Position numbers and translations under genes: made by a program. 64,000 bases of DNA, from NCBI GenBank assembly GCA_963513935.1, contig OY740771.1:17777349-17841348 (forward strand). Reading direction: 5' to 3'. This document shows positions 47,200 to 59,417 of this stretch, one piece after another. This DNA is from Aphrophora alni (Eukaryota > Arthropoda > Insecta > Hemiptera > Aphrophoridae). The first letter of the stretch is position 1. Every line of letters starts with the position of its first letter. The notes below the pieces were generated by a model. It was not told where the DNA came from and ran no database searches. It worked only from the letters and a program-made list of their open reading frames with translations.

Positions 47200-47900
47200 A
47201 AAATCAAGTTGGATAATCAATTTTAGCTCCAACAATAAATAATAAAGTTGGTTAAACAATTTTAGACACAACAATAAAAAATAAATTTGTTTAAACAATT
47301 CCAATTGTTAGATTATTTCCAATAATCTAATAGGAGTTCAAAAATAAAGTTGGTTACACAACTTTATTTTCACCAACAATCAAATAGGCTTATCAAAAAT
47401 AAAGTTGTTTCAAATTTTATATCCAACATTCATATATGCATATGAAAATTAGAGTTGGTTAAAAGGTTTTATTTCCAACAATCACAAATAATGTTAGTTT
47501 AACAATTTTATTTCCAACAATTAAATAGGCGTATCAAAAATAAAGTTGGTTAAACAATTTTAGATCCAACAGCCTAATTGGCGTATCAAAAATAAAATTA
47601 GTTCAACAATTTTGTTTTTAACAATCAATATGGGTATCAAAAATACATTTGATTAAACGATTTTAGACCCAAAAATTTAATAGGCGTTTCACAAATGCAG
47701 TTGGATAAATAATTTAATTTCCAACAATCAAAAATAAAGTTGGTTAATCAATTTTATTTTCAACAATTAAAAATAAAGTTGATTAATCAATTTTATTTTC
47801 AACAATCAAAAATAAGTTGCTTAAACCATTTTATTTCTAACAATTAAATAAGTGTATCAAAAATAAAGTAGATTAAGAAATTTTAGTTGCAATACTTTAA
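47200..47900. repeat. Degenerate minisatellite, unit about 52 bases
   Basis: The words 'aaaaataaagttggttaaac', 'aattttatttccaacaat' and 'aataggcgtatc' recur about a dozen times in order. Some units are shortened to about 33 bases by loss of the 'aataggcgtatc' part. Confidence 0.88.
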
Positions 47901-48775
47901 TAGGCATATCATTGTTTGTCAATTCACTGCAAAAAATGTTTCTATTATACACTTTAGTATTTGAATAAAGAAAACCTTTTAAAATAAGCGGATTATCTAA
48001 ATAGGTCTCCAACACTTCAGGAGGACTCATTGAATACAGATGAGATGCTTTAAGTAAAAGATAAAAGATAAAGTTATTGAAAATATTACATTTAGAAACG
48101 AAGTGACTGTAATCTTCATCTTTTTCTGCACATGAATGTGATCTGTTGTTAAATAGGAAAAATTGATTAATTTATGAAGAGTAATTTAAGTGGTGTTTAC
48201 AAAATGTTATGATATATCTAAAGTATTAAACTTACCACTCAAAACAAATTTCATAGAAATCATAAAAAAGAATCATATGGCAATCATAAAAAATGTGATA
48301 ACATGATTTAGGTTACTAAATCTTGTAAGAGAATGATAAATAAGTTCGTTCACACGGCACCGAATCGTCACCATTTCCTCAATTTTTAATATTCGTTTTT
48401 ACCAATGAAAATGCGGCGATTCGATAAAACAACCTGATCTATTGCAGTCGATTTTCTAAGTCGAAATATCCGTTATGAGGTCCTATGAGTCCAAAAGAAA
48501 TTGGGGAATGATATCTGTTTCTCGTCTCTTGTCTGTGCATTACTGATATGCCGGAGCATGGAACTGCTCAATAACCAGAACTGTTCTGAGAAAGCTACTA
48601 CCAAAGAGCAGTTGTAAACTCACTTGACATTTGTTTCGTGATTCTTTATTGCATAATCTACTATCAAAACTTATTGTTTTATTTAGTAACAAATGTATGA
48701 ATTGTAATTTATTTACAAGAAAATATTATCAACTCAGCTTAATAATAGAATTTTAAATGAAGGATGAGTGTGAGT
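47901..48775. other. Non-coding, nothing recognised
   Basis: 48350-48600 is less AT-rich ('cacggcaccgaatcgtcacc') and may be part of a mobile element I cannot name. Confidence 0.35.
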
Positions 48776-48779
48776 AAAA

Positions 48780-49615
48780 AACGACTATGTAAGAGTTCCA
48801 CAAAAAGGTACACGCTTTTGATTTTGTGTGAATTGTTTATTCCTCAACCGATTCTTTTGAAACTTCACATAGTTACCAACATTTACCAAAAATTTTAGTG
48901 AAAATTTCAACACTCTAGTGTTTATAGAAACAAAATCGCGGTAACACAAAAAACTTATATGCTTAAGGCTCTTACACGTTTAATTGTTGAACAGAAGGTC
49001 GATTAAAATTAAAAACAACTGTTCGATTCAAATTAAACAACAACTACATTAAAACAGAAATCTTTAACTTTTTGATTACGATTTTATTGTTTTTCGAAGT
49101 TAAAAAATGGTTTTTACAGATAAGTAAAACGTAAAGTGTTGTGGGAGGACTATTATTTTTTAATAACGTTACAGAAACAGTTAGACAATTTCAGGTTGCT
49201 GTCTACCATTATTGTATATTTGAAGAGCTTTATCGGAGAGGACTTTCTTCGGTTCCCACATAATTACTTTACAAAATCGTACCTGTAATTTGTTAGGCGT
49301 TGCTATCATTGTGTCGCTGTGAGTGGATTTTAGTTTGAAGAAATTATTTTCTTATTCTTATTTTCATTGAGTTTCAAAACAAATGGTTAGTTTTGAGTTT
49401 GTATTAAATTAAGATTGTGTTTGGTATCAAATTACGTTTGTAGAAATAAAAGTTTTTCTCCAAACGCCAGTTTATTGAAATTTTCACACAACATTTTTAT
49501 TAACTTTATTTATTAAACGTATGTATTGTTTCAAAAGAATCGGTTGAATATTAAACAATTAATAGAAAATAAAAAGCTTGTACCTCTTCATGGGAAACAC
49601 ACTATGTTTGGTTAT
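48780..49615. mobile_element. Foldback element family E with long inverted ends
   Basis: About 165 bases at each end are imperfect inverted repeats: 'ttgtttattcctcaaccgat' + 'tcttttgaaac' near 48836 matches the reverse of 'gtttcaaaagaatcggttga' near 49528, and both continue outward and inward with the same spacing. There is no transposase frame inside. An isolated arm occurs at 42340-42520. Confidence 0.65.
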
Positions 49616-50017
49616 ATTGAGGTTGGCCTATATTAGATAACATAATAAACCTTCTATATTTACTTCCTTATAAATAATTGTACATTATTTGACATGCAAA
49701 ATTGTAACACGTGACTTTTCAATGTTATAATTAGCAAACCTAAATTACTTATAGAAACTAACTACAATATATTAAGTACTAAATAAGTACGTAAACTTTT
49801 GTTAAATAATAAATAATTTTGTTTTAGTGAAAATTAAGATTACAGATTTAAATACAATTTATATGAAATAAAAATTGAATGTAGACTATAAAAACCTGAT
49901 TACAAATGTAAACAAATTAAAAAACACTTTAAAATGTGAATTTGTAGGTAGAGCAGACGTTTAGATAGCAGATAACTGTCCACATATTGTGTTCACATAT
50001 TATGATCTGTTATAGAA

Positions 50018-51601
50018 ACCTCGAAATTTGGGCGTAGTCCCCAAAAACCCTTGAGATGACAATCTTCTTTTCTACACCTCTTAGTGTGGATAGATCCACA
50101 GCACAAACGTGAGGTTCAAATTTAATAAAATTTTTGTTTGTGGATATTTTTTAGCCATATCTCGAGATATATTTTAACTAATAATTTAGGGGTAGCTGCC
50201 AAGACAAAAATATTAAATTTCAATTTTCTTCAAATCGAGTATAAACATTTAGGTTACGTTTCAAACAATGTAGTCCTGAAGAAACGTATAGGTTCCCATC
50301 TTGTCAAAAATTCCGGTAAAACCTCCAACCTCGATTCTGAAGCTGTTATAAAATATGTACTTTCTCAAAATCGGCTCTCCGGATTTCAATTAAATTTTAT
50401 TAAAATATGAAGATTAATGACGCAAAGCTTTGTGCAAAATTGCACGTAGAAAATTATACTATTCAAAATTATATCTGGTAAACAAAGAAGTACATTTATA
50501 TATCTTAAACAAAATGTTAAAGAGCTGTGGGAGTTTATAAAATTCTTAGATTGCTAAACTATTAATTACACGGAGTATCATAAGAACATTTGTGATGGGT
50601 AAATATATTGTAAACTTATAATACTGACCACTAGCTTTATTATTTAATATAAGTTACATCTATATCATTTTATTGCAAATTGGCGAAAAAAATCTCTCGC
50701 TACGGATTTAAATACGCAATCCTTATTTAAAATTTATTTCGGGAAAATGTCAACGTTATAAAGGAACTGTAACACATAATATGGCTTATAAATAATATAC
50801 TTGATATTCAGTGTTTTAAATAAATTTCAAAAGTGCGGAAACATTTCCATTAGGATTTACATATTGAATAACAAACAGTAGTTAAGGGTTTTGAATACAA
50901 CTTCTATTCTGCAACGACAAAGCTCAGAATTAATTGCATTTTAGTCTCACAGTCTTTTACTTTAACACGGTAGGCCTAATATAAGAAAGATGCTTGAAGA
51001 ATGGACGTTTAGTTTTTCACTGAAATATGCGAGTTAAGGTGCTTTGAGTGGAACATTTTGTTTCTTGTACGCTTTCTGTTTCTGTCGATATTACTCAATA
51101 TTACTTAATTCATTGCAACTTCAATGAAACTGCGAAGATTTATATCTCAAACAATACTCTAATTGCAGGTTAATGAGTGTCATCATGGTACTTATCCAGT
51201 CCTAGTATACAACGTAATACAAGCAGATCCTCTAAATGTAATGCCCAAAAGTTGATTTCTTTAACCGTGTAAAAAAATGTTAAATCAAGTGATCTTATCT
51301 ATGCAGTAAGTGTCTTTAAAACAGCTGTTACACAGGTTTTCTGAACCTCGTAACAGGGTAACTAATTTCTTGACGCCATAGTCTAACTGAGATGTGTTTT
51401 ATTAAACAATTTCACTTACGTAGTTGGCGTCAATCTCTCAGCTTCGAAGATGTATATATGTGCAACTACACCTCATATCGGTGACTCAACCCTGCTGGAT
51501 TTATTGACAACACAAATATTACATTCTCAGCTTTCTATATAACTTCTTTGATAATAACTTCACTACTTGTCATCTTAGAGGGATGGGATTGGTTCTATTG
51601 C
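50018..51601 (-). repeat. Second inverted repeat, right arm
   Basis: Reverse complement of 38911-40455. The open frame at 50138-50410 is a by-product with no family. Several small indels and scattered changes separate the arms. Confidence 0.88.
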
Positions 51602-52295
51602 ATGTGAAATTAAAATCCTAAGATATTGTCTGTTATAAGTTGAATAACACGTTATATGTATAATAACTTTTAAAATGGACGCCATTTTTACATTTTCATT
51701 TAGGTTCTATAGTCCCCGATAACAAATTACATGTTCTTATTTAATTATTTAGCAGCTATCCTGCTTCCGTACAGACGATTACGGTTGATCCTGCGAAAGG
51801 TTGATCGTCACTTCTCCAGATTCTTCTGGCCATGAAAAGTGAAGATCAGTCAAAAATCAGAGTTAGAAATCATTGGAGATTACCAAGGTTACCCCTTCGT
51901 GGGTTAGTAATAATTAAATTGAAGCTACACAATCTTTTACTTCCATATACATATGTCCTGTAAATGTTTTGGGTCTTGAAGAATCGATGTAGAGTTTTAT
52001 ACTGGGATATCCGTTTTTGGTAGCTTCCAATAAAATAATTTGTTGGTTTGTTGTCTTTCGATAATACATCATATTACTTAGTTATTTCTTTTAAAGTTTT
52101 ACGGTCAACAAATTTACCAACCGCAAGTAATGAATAAATTTAGTCGTGAATTAGTTGGGGAAACCCTAGAGTGGAAAGGATTCTATACTGATTTTTCCAA
52201 AATCAAATTTTTAATTTAGTGAAAGAAAAGAGTAAAAAAAAATTCCATTTTTCTTGAGATTTGTTATAATGTTTTATTTGTATTTATAATACCTT
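51602..52295. other. Non-coding, weak repeat similarity
   Basis: 'aaaatggacgccattttt' near 51672 and 'ggttgatcctgcgaaagg' near 51783 resemble text in the family B neighbourhoods. No gene is seen. Confidence 0.35.
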
Positions 52296-52299
52296 TAAT

Positions 52300-52730
52300 T
52301 TGTACATTTATAAGGTATTAAAAGTTTATTATAATAAGAGTAACAAACAAAGAGAAGATATTCGAAATCCTACTGTAATCCTTAGAAATGGATTGAATGC
52401 GTATGTTCCAAGACCTAGACTTACCTTATATAAAAGGTTTTTCACCTATCTTGCTCCGAAATTTTATAATTACTTGCCCCATCAAATTAAAATTGTTAAA
52501 AAGTTAAGTAAATTCTTAAGAGTGTTAAAAACATATCTTCTGTTTCATGATAATATTTCTATATTTTATGACTGTTTAGAATAAGATATGACTTATAAGG
52601 AATATTTTTTGTGTTGTTTTATTGTTAGGTTTAAGAATACTAAATTGTTTAGGGTAAGATTTTTTTTGTTTGTTTGTTTTTTTGTGTTAACTAAGATATA
52701 TATTTTCTATTTTGGCATAATTAATATTAT

Positions 52731-52777
<47 letters not shown>

Positions 52778-53045
52778 GCCTTTGTCTTTTGTTGTTTCTT
52801 CCATGTTGAGAGATCAACATATTTTAACAAAGTTCGGTGAATCATCAAATGTAACCGATCAGCCGCCACCTCTATCTCTAGCTCTTGTCTTATAGATTCT
52901 AAGTTTCATGTGTATCACTCTAAACAGGGTTTTTTTTATAAACCTCAGGGTCAGACTTTAATAGTCTTAAGTTTGTAAAGTTTTGTAATCTCAACATGTA
53001 TATGTATATAGTTGACTAATAAAGATATTTCATTTAATTTTACAA
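52300..53045 (+). mobile_element. LINE 3' end, 5'-truncated
   Basis: The open frame 52300-52584 ends a non-LTR retrotransposon: 'RNP..ILRNGLNAYVPRPR' type text followed by LTLYKRFFTYLAPKFYNYLP and a lysine-rich LRVLKTYLLF tail, the usual C-terminus after the reverse transcriptase. It stops at 52582-52584. A 3' UTR follows, with an A41 run at 52735-52775 and an AATAAA near 53022. The 5' break near 52300 fits incomplete reverse transcription. This frame is intact, so the copy is younger than the LINE near 32 kb. Confidence 0.75.
52735..52775. repeat. A41 homopolymer
   Basis: Uninterrupted run of A inside the LINE 3' region. The poly-Lys and poly-Phe frames across it are artefacts. Confidence 0.97.
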
Positions 53046-54415
53046 ACCATGACATCCCATTTAAGTTCAATCTAAATTACTTTTAGATATTCCAACATGT
53101 TTGTCGTTACTTTCTCATTAGTGTTATTGGTTAGACGACGACAAATTCGTTTTTATCTTGACCTTTCGGACTGATCAAAACTTCATCAAAATCGATTTAG
53201 AGGAAACGTAAATTTAAAACATTGCTCTTATGACAGTTACCCCCAAATGTTTCGTCTTAAAAAAAAATACCTCGAAACAAGACTAAATTATTCCCACAAC
53301 CTAATTGTGATTAACTTGATCAAATAGTTCGGAGTGTAGAGCAATGCATAGACTACAAGTACACAAACAATATAATTTGAAAATCTTATTTTTGTAAACC
53401 TAAAGAATTTAGGGAAATTTTAACTTCGTGAAAACTATTTAAAAAACAACATAATATGTAACTTTGTATATAATTTTGATGAGCCTGTAAATAAAAGTAT
53501 TAAATGTTTTCAGGTTGCTTTGAACGCCTAAGTAAAAGCTTGGGCGAAGTCACAATCGATATACTTTATCAATAATGGTAAAAAAATGCAGTCATTAATA
53601 TTTGTTTAACAGTAATAGGTGTTCCATTTAAAAGTCAACTTTTATCAAGACAATATTTAAAGTAATAATATATTATTTATTTTCTTTGTATTTTATAAAA
53701 AACAAAATTAATATAAAATCTAATAAATCTAATAATAAAAACACATCTTGTTTCCTATTATGTTTTTTAATATAGTCGGCACACCATTTTATTATTCCGT
53801 GAGGCCATTAATTATTATTATTTACAGAGCTCGCAATCTCCATATTTATTTAGGCTTCTGTAGTTAAATAAAATCACAGCATTTCTGTATTTAATTAAAA
53901 ATAATAATACGTTATTACTTTATTATTTCTCCTTTTACTTTTACTTTCATTGTATATTTATGAAGCAGTGAGAGACAATATATGTATATACATATATTCC
54001 AATATTATAACCCTAATTATCTAATATTACCCAATTTTAGGTAATTTTATTACACAAGGAGAGCAGTTTTAGGCTCCATTTAAATATTTAGATATTATAG
54101 CCTATTCAAACACAGCGTTCTTGTGTTCCAAGACCTTTCTGAGTAAGCAATATGACAGCAACTATATATGTTTTTTTTTTAAAAAAAGGAAAATATAATA
54201 ACTTTAATTCACGAAACAATTATAACCTCAAAACTTGCTGTGAAGTAGTTAGTTTCCCTTCTTTTAAGTTAACTACTGTTAGGAATACATGTTAGGACCT
54301 AATAGAATTAAGTCAATACGTCCTTAAGCAATAATGACTAATTTCACAGATTTCTATATTATACAAAACCTACTTTTTCACAGACATTTTAACATTATAT
54401 CATTTACAAATATAA
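53046..54415. other. Non-coding, family D remnant at the start
   Basis: 53130-53300 carries 'atcgatttagaggaaacg', 'gacagttacccccaaat' and 'ctcgaaacaagac', a decayed family D copy. Nothing else is recognised. Confidence 0.4.
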
Positions 54416-54421
54416 TTGATT

Positions 54422-54690
54422 TTAATAAACAAGTTTAACGTACGTTTATAATAAAATACGTTTTAAAATGAGCTTAGCAAGCATTCAAATTTTGTAATTT
54501 CCCGTTCCACTGATACCACATTGTGCAGAACGTAATTTCAACTGCAAAATGGAAAATACAAAATATTTCCATTTCCTTCAAATGAATAAACAGATTGGTA
54601 TCATAACAGTAATAGAACATTCGTTGTAAGACAGGAAAAACCGATTTATATTTCTCTTAGGTTGACGTAACTTATAAAGAGAAATTATCT
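54422..54690 (+). repeat. Direct repeat, copy 1
   Basis: Matches 56370-56640 in the same orientation: 'cccgttccactgat', 'cacattgtgcagaacg', 'atttcaactgcaaaatggaa' and 'cattcgttgtaagacagga'. The two copies are about 1.95 kb apart. Confidence 0.85.
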
Positions 54691-56369
54691 TATATAAATT
54701 GAAACAATTCAACCTCAAGAAATAAATTTTTTCATTGGTTATACCTAATCATTTGGAATGATTGTACAATCATTATAATGTACAAGATATCAATGATTTT
54801 CTGTTTATTTATTATCTCAAAAGTCAATTAATGTTTTACAATTAATATCTATAATCTAGATTTTACGAAATGACGTCTACATATTTCCAATTTGGAAATT
54901 TAAAAATAATTTTCTCAAAAGTAAAGACTAATAAATATTTTTTTTATAGAACAAAATATCTATAAAACTATTAATTATTACTAACTGAATTTATTCCAAA
55001 TTTTATTTTAATTACTATGTATGAAACAAACCTTTTCCAATAAAATGACAGTAGAGCTTGTTAAAGCTGGTTTTATATTGACTTTGCTTGTTAAATAACA
55101 AGTTGTGAACTTCTGATTGGAGGTCTTCAAAGAGAATTTTACAGCCCAATCAATCCGGTCAAACATTGTCATTAGTCAGTGTTGTTGGGTATTTCAAATA
55201 AAATTATTCCCAAAATGTCCTACTCTCAACTAGTCCCACTTATTGAGACACCAATTAGTTATACTGACTACTAGATAGTACAGAATGGAATATAACCTAC
55301 AAATATTCACATTACTGTAAATGGATGAATCTGTAGATAAAAATGAACAAAATGAGATTTTTTTTATTTTCACACATTTACTACAAATGGAACGTTATAA
55401 GCTGGGTTACAAAATCTATGTTTTTTACGTGTACATCCGTATTGAGGTTATGTTATTCGCAAAAAGTATTTTTTAATTGTCTGTCGTATACGTAGACACA
55501 TTATCATCATATTTTGAATTAGGCATATTTATTTATTCGACAAGTTGAATTTTTTTAAGGGGTACCTGAAGAAAGGAAAAACAAAAAATTACGATTTTTC
55601 ATATTTCTTCAAACGAATTTAATTAAATTTGCTCTCAAAAACTCAAACAGGACTTATTGGTAACCATCTCCTCTAATTGTTGATTTGTGATTTATCGGTT
55701 GTTTTGGCTCTACATATTTCGTTCACATTTTAATAACATGTTAATAATAATGAACGAAATGAATGTGAAAAATCACAAGTAAACTAATATTACATTTTTG
55801 GATTAATTGTTAAAATATAGCATTTAACTTTGTCCACAGCTGTAGACGTGTTTGTGGCACAAGTGAATCAAATTTAGCTATTATTTAAATACATATATAC
55901 ATTTTTTAATACGGTGTAGCGTCATTGATTTATTATTAATTCGTGACTAACAAATACAGTCATTTTGGTGACGAATAGTGTCACTTGATTGAGGATGGAT
56001 TAATGAGAACGTTTGTATAATATTGTATAGTTTATTTTGATGTGATCACTAAAACCGTTCAATATGGCTGTCAGGCCTGCCAAGAGAAATCTATGACACG
56101 GTCCAAGCGAGTAAATATTTAAAAATATAAATACCCTCAATGCCTCAGTATTGATAATCACAACACCAACACTCTGGTTAAATACCATCAACAAGTTTAT
56201 TATTTGTTTTAGGAATAGTACAGTCACAAAATGTAAATTCTATTTCCTTAGAGAATCGGTGATAAATTTCACAATTTCCACTGCTCTAGAAAAATATGTT
56301 TTTACAGCGGTTTTAATATATTCCATTATATTACAAGTACAATGCAATTTTTAAAACTTCACCCAAACT
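54691..56369. other. Sequence between the direct repeats, no coding element seen
   Basis: No reverse transcriptase, integrase or protease motif is visible, so the flanking copies are not shown to be LTRs. 54840-54950 shares 'catttccaatttggaaattt' text with 59520-59660. The open frames at 56000-56227 and 56151-56354 overlap on opposite strands and show no family. Confidence 0.4.
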
Positions 56370-56640
56370 ATAAACAAGTTTAATATATTTTTTACGATAA
56401 AATACGTTTTTAATATGTACATTCAAATTTGTTAATATCCCGTTCCACTGATGTCACATTGTGCAGAACGCAATTTCAACTGCAAAATGGAAGATACAAT
56501 ATTTTTCCATTTCCTTTAAATGAATAAAGCAGATTGGTATCATAACAGTAATGGAACATTCGTTGTAAGACAGGAATAAACCGATTTATATTTCTCTTAA
56601 TAATGACATAACGTATACAAAATATTTATCTTATATAAAC
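56370..56640 (+). repeat. Direct repeat, copy 2
   Basis: Second copy of 54422-54690, starting near 'ataaacaagttta' and ending near 'tatttctcttaata'. Confidence 0.85.
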
Positions 56641-56859
56641 TATAATGTTTATACATCACAAAATAAGCTGTATAAAACACACCTGTTTAAATTCTTTCTT
56701 TATACTTTAAAAATAGTTGATATAATTATTTATGTACTCAAACTTATTTGAAACTACATTTTTTTTTTAAGATGAAAAATCATTTTGGTTATTATCGCCT
56801 AAATAAGAGAGCAAAAGATATTCATCAAGATAATACTTTTGAAAAGGAACTCCTAGTCC

Positions 56860-57005
56860 TATAATAAAATTAAGGTTGGGAAAGAAGAAACTTTAGTCAA
56901 AAGAGAACTGGTAGGAAAGATTGAAGAGAGAAGTCAAATCCAATAACATATCAAGCAAGGCGTAGATCCAGCTAGCATATCTCGGGATTTCTAAACATGT
57001 GCTAC
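56860..57005 (-). repeat. Dispersed repeat family A
   Basis: Reverse copy with 'tttagtcaaaagagaactgg', 'aggaaagattgaagagag' and 'gtagatccagctagcat'. Confidence 0.6.
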
Positions 57006-57064
57006 ATGTAAAGACTCTGAAGTGTACTAATTTCCCTTCCAAAGCATAGTATAGAGACCAATAA

Positions 57065-57240
57065 CTCTAGTATATTCTAAGAACATTAGGATAGAAAGAG
57101 AAGAAGAGTTAGTCAAAAGAAACCTGATAAAAAAGATAAAGGGAGGAATGTAATTCAAGACTATATTTTATGAAGAAACGTGTGTAGGACACTTAGAATT
57201 ACAAAACCTGTACTCACTATAAGTGAAAGTCTTGAGTTTT
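57065..57240 (-). repeat. Dispersed repeat family A
   Basis: Reverse copy with 'gttagtcaaaagaaacctga', 'ttcaagactatattttatg' and 'cctgtactcactataag'. It follows the previous copy in the same orientation. Confidence 0.65.
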
Positions 57241-57892
57241 TGATTTTTAACTGACACCCTGTACTATTAAAAACACATATTTTCAAGTTTCAACAAAATC
57301 ATTCAATATTTCCTAGGTTTTATAATTTGCCGAAACGTACAAATCGGTACATTCAAACTTGGAGCTCCAATATACAATATTTCTTCTTCCATTTTAATCG
57401 TATAAAACTGTCCCTCCCCCAACCAACGTATTTCATTTTGACAAAAATTTAAACTTTCCATGGGACATCTCAGACAAAAATACAATAACATATTAACGGT
57501 GCAAATTTTCCACAAACATTCACACTAAACCTAAACCAAAATAACAAAGCTATTCCTCAACAAAAATATAATTTCGGTTGTTGTTGGTCACAAAATCGAT
57601 GAAGAGTTTTTTAAGTAAAAATTATAAATTGAAATAGCTTCTAAACTTGCTTTGCTTCTGCCAATAATGAATATACACTCAAGATTAAATAGTATTTTTA
57701 TTAACAATTGCGTTCAAGTTTAAGTTTTGTTTTTTGCAACTTGTTTCTGAACCAAAATATTTGTTAGTTTCAATTTTGCACACTGGTTTTGTTCATTAAT
57801 CTTCATATTTCATTTTTTATGAAATTGAATAATATTTGAGTGAAAACGATATAGACTGTCTTTGAGAAATTGCTGTTTTTTATAACACCTCC
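57241..57892. other. Non-coding, family D fragment near the end
   Basis: 57770-57890 has 'gcacactggttttgttcatt', 'taatcttcatatttca' and 'ctttgagaaattgctg'. The minus open frame 57303-57515 shows no family. Confidence 0.4.
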
Positions 57893-58290
57893 ACAACTGA
57901 TTGGATTTTTACCCAATAACAATTTGGGTTAAAATTTGGGTTTTAGCCAATAACAATCCGAGGTTTCATTCAATAACAATATGGATTTTCAACCAAAACA
58001 TCTGGAGTTTTACCCAAGAACAATCTTATTTTTTACCTAATAACAATCTTGGTTTTTACCTAATAACAATCTGTTTTCATCCAATAACAATCTGTTTTCA
58101 TCCAATAACAATCTTGGTTTTTAGCCAAAAAAAATCTGGGTATTTAAACAATAACAATATAGGTTGTTAACCAATAACAATCTGGGTTTTTACCCAACAA
58201 CAATCTGAGTTTTTATTCAAAAAAATGGGTTGTTACCTATTACCAATTAAGGTTTTGGCCCAATAAAAATCTTGGTTTTTACCCAATAGA
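57893..58290. repeat. Minisatellite, unit about 22-24 bases
   Basis: About 17 units of the pattern 'ggtttttacccaataacaat' plus 'ct', with varied lengths. The plus open frame 57901-58170 is just this array. It is inserted within a family D-like context, whose flanking words continue after it. Confidence 0.93.
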
Positions 58291-58319
58291 AAACGCGCAA
58301 ATGTACACTTTTTTGAGAG

Positions 58320-58640
58320 AATAAGTTTTGTTTAGGTCCTTAGATACTACACTTGACCAACATTTTATAATAACAGTTTAGATTTAATTTTGAGAAAATC
58401 CTTAATTTGACTATTTTCTTATGGCAGTTATTTTTAATTTTTGAGTAATAGATAAAGTTGAAAAGAACCCGAGATGTTGCCTATGTATTTGAACGCACGA
58501 GGTTGCAATACAAAGACAGGCGCCAAAACAGACAAAACAGATGGACGACTGACATCATTCCCAAAACAAAATTATTTTATGAATTCAGGGGAGCTGTAAA
58601 CGGATGCATCCGAAAAAAGACATAATTTCCGCTGTAGGCT
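58320..58640 (+). repeat. Dispersed repeat family D continuation
   Basis: It shares 'ttttgagaaaatcctt', 'cttatggcagtta' and 'attcccaaaacaaaatta' with the region 61130-61460, including the 'acagacaaaacagatgg' and 'gaattcaggggagc' words. Confidence 0.5.
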
Positions 58641-58733
58641 ACTACGTAGGCCATATTGTAAGAAAGTAAAATAGATTGTTATCTTCTTTATCATTTAATA
58701 ATATTTAAAACTAGAAACATAATCCCCCCTTCA

Positions 58734-58767
<34 letters not shown>

Positions 58768-59350
58768 TTAACATTTAGCCATGTCACTATTATTTTATTT
58801 ACATTGATACACTAACCAACATGAAAAGTTCATCATAAACTCACTGATTTCACGAGCTTTTACGGTAAATGTGTGTTTATTGATTTTATTTGAACTGTCA
58901 TTTTGTGTTTCGCACCTGTGAAACACCCTAGTAAACGATACGTTGTCCAACAAGAAGTACGTTTACGTCATAAATTTGTTGTTATGGTTTAAATAATAGT
59001 TTTTGTTTTAAAAAAGATTTGCAAATCATTTAAAATGTGATTAATAATTCAAAATATTTTGCATACATGATTGTACATTGAATACATACGTCAGGTATAC
59101 AAACGTACAATAAAGTTGTTTTAATTTGTTTAATAAATACAATTTACGTTTGTTTTATTTTTGTACATGTTTCGAGATATTTAGCTTGAAAATGAAATAG
59201 GTGCCATTTTGAAATATTCAAGTGTTTTGAATTTTGTATAATCCCTGGGATTAAACAATAACATGTTCTTTAAATTGAGTTATTCTTGACGAATCAAAAT
59301 CCTTCATTTGGTCACGTGATCGTTAATAGTCCGATCAGAATCCTCCATGG
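58641..59350. other. Non-coding, nothing firm
   Basis: A (TA)9 tract and T21 run lie at 58734-58770. 59150-59250 has 'tttcgagatatttagc' and 'ggtgccattttgaaatatt', weakly like family B surroundings. Confidence 0.4.
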
Positions 59351-59352
59351 AT

Positions 59353-59355
<3 letters not shown>

Positions 59356-59415
<60 letters not shown>
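59356..59415. repeat. (TA)n microsatellite
   Basis: About 29 TA dinucleotides. Confidence 0.95.

Positions 59416-59417
<2 letters not shown>

Noticed and set aside
54422..56640. LTR retrotransposon
   Set aside because: The direct repeats lack visible TG...CA ends and no gag, protease, reverse transcriptase or integrase text lies between them.
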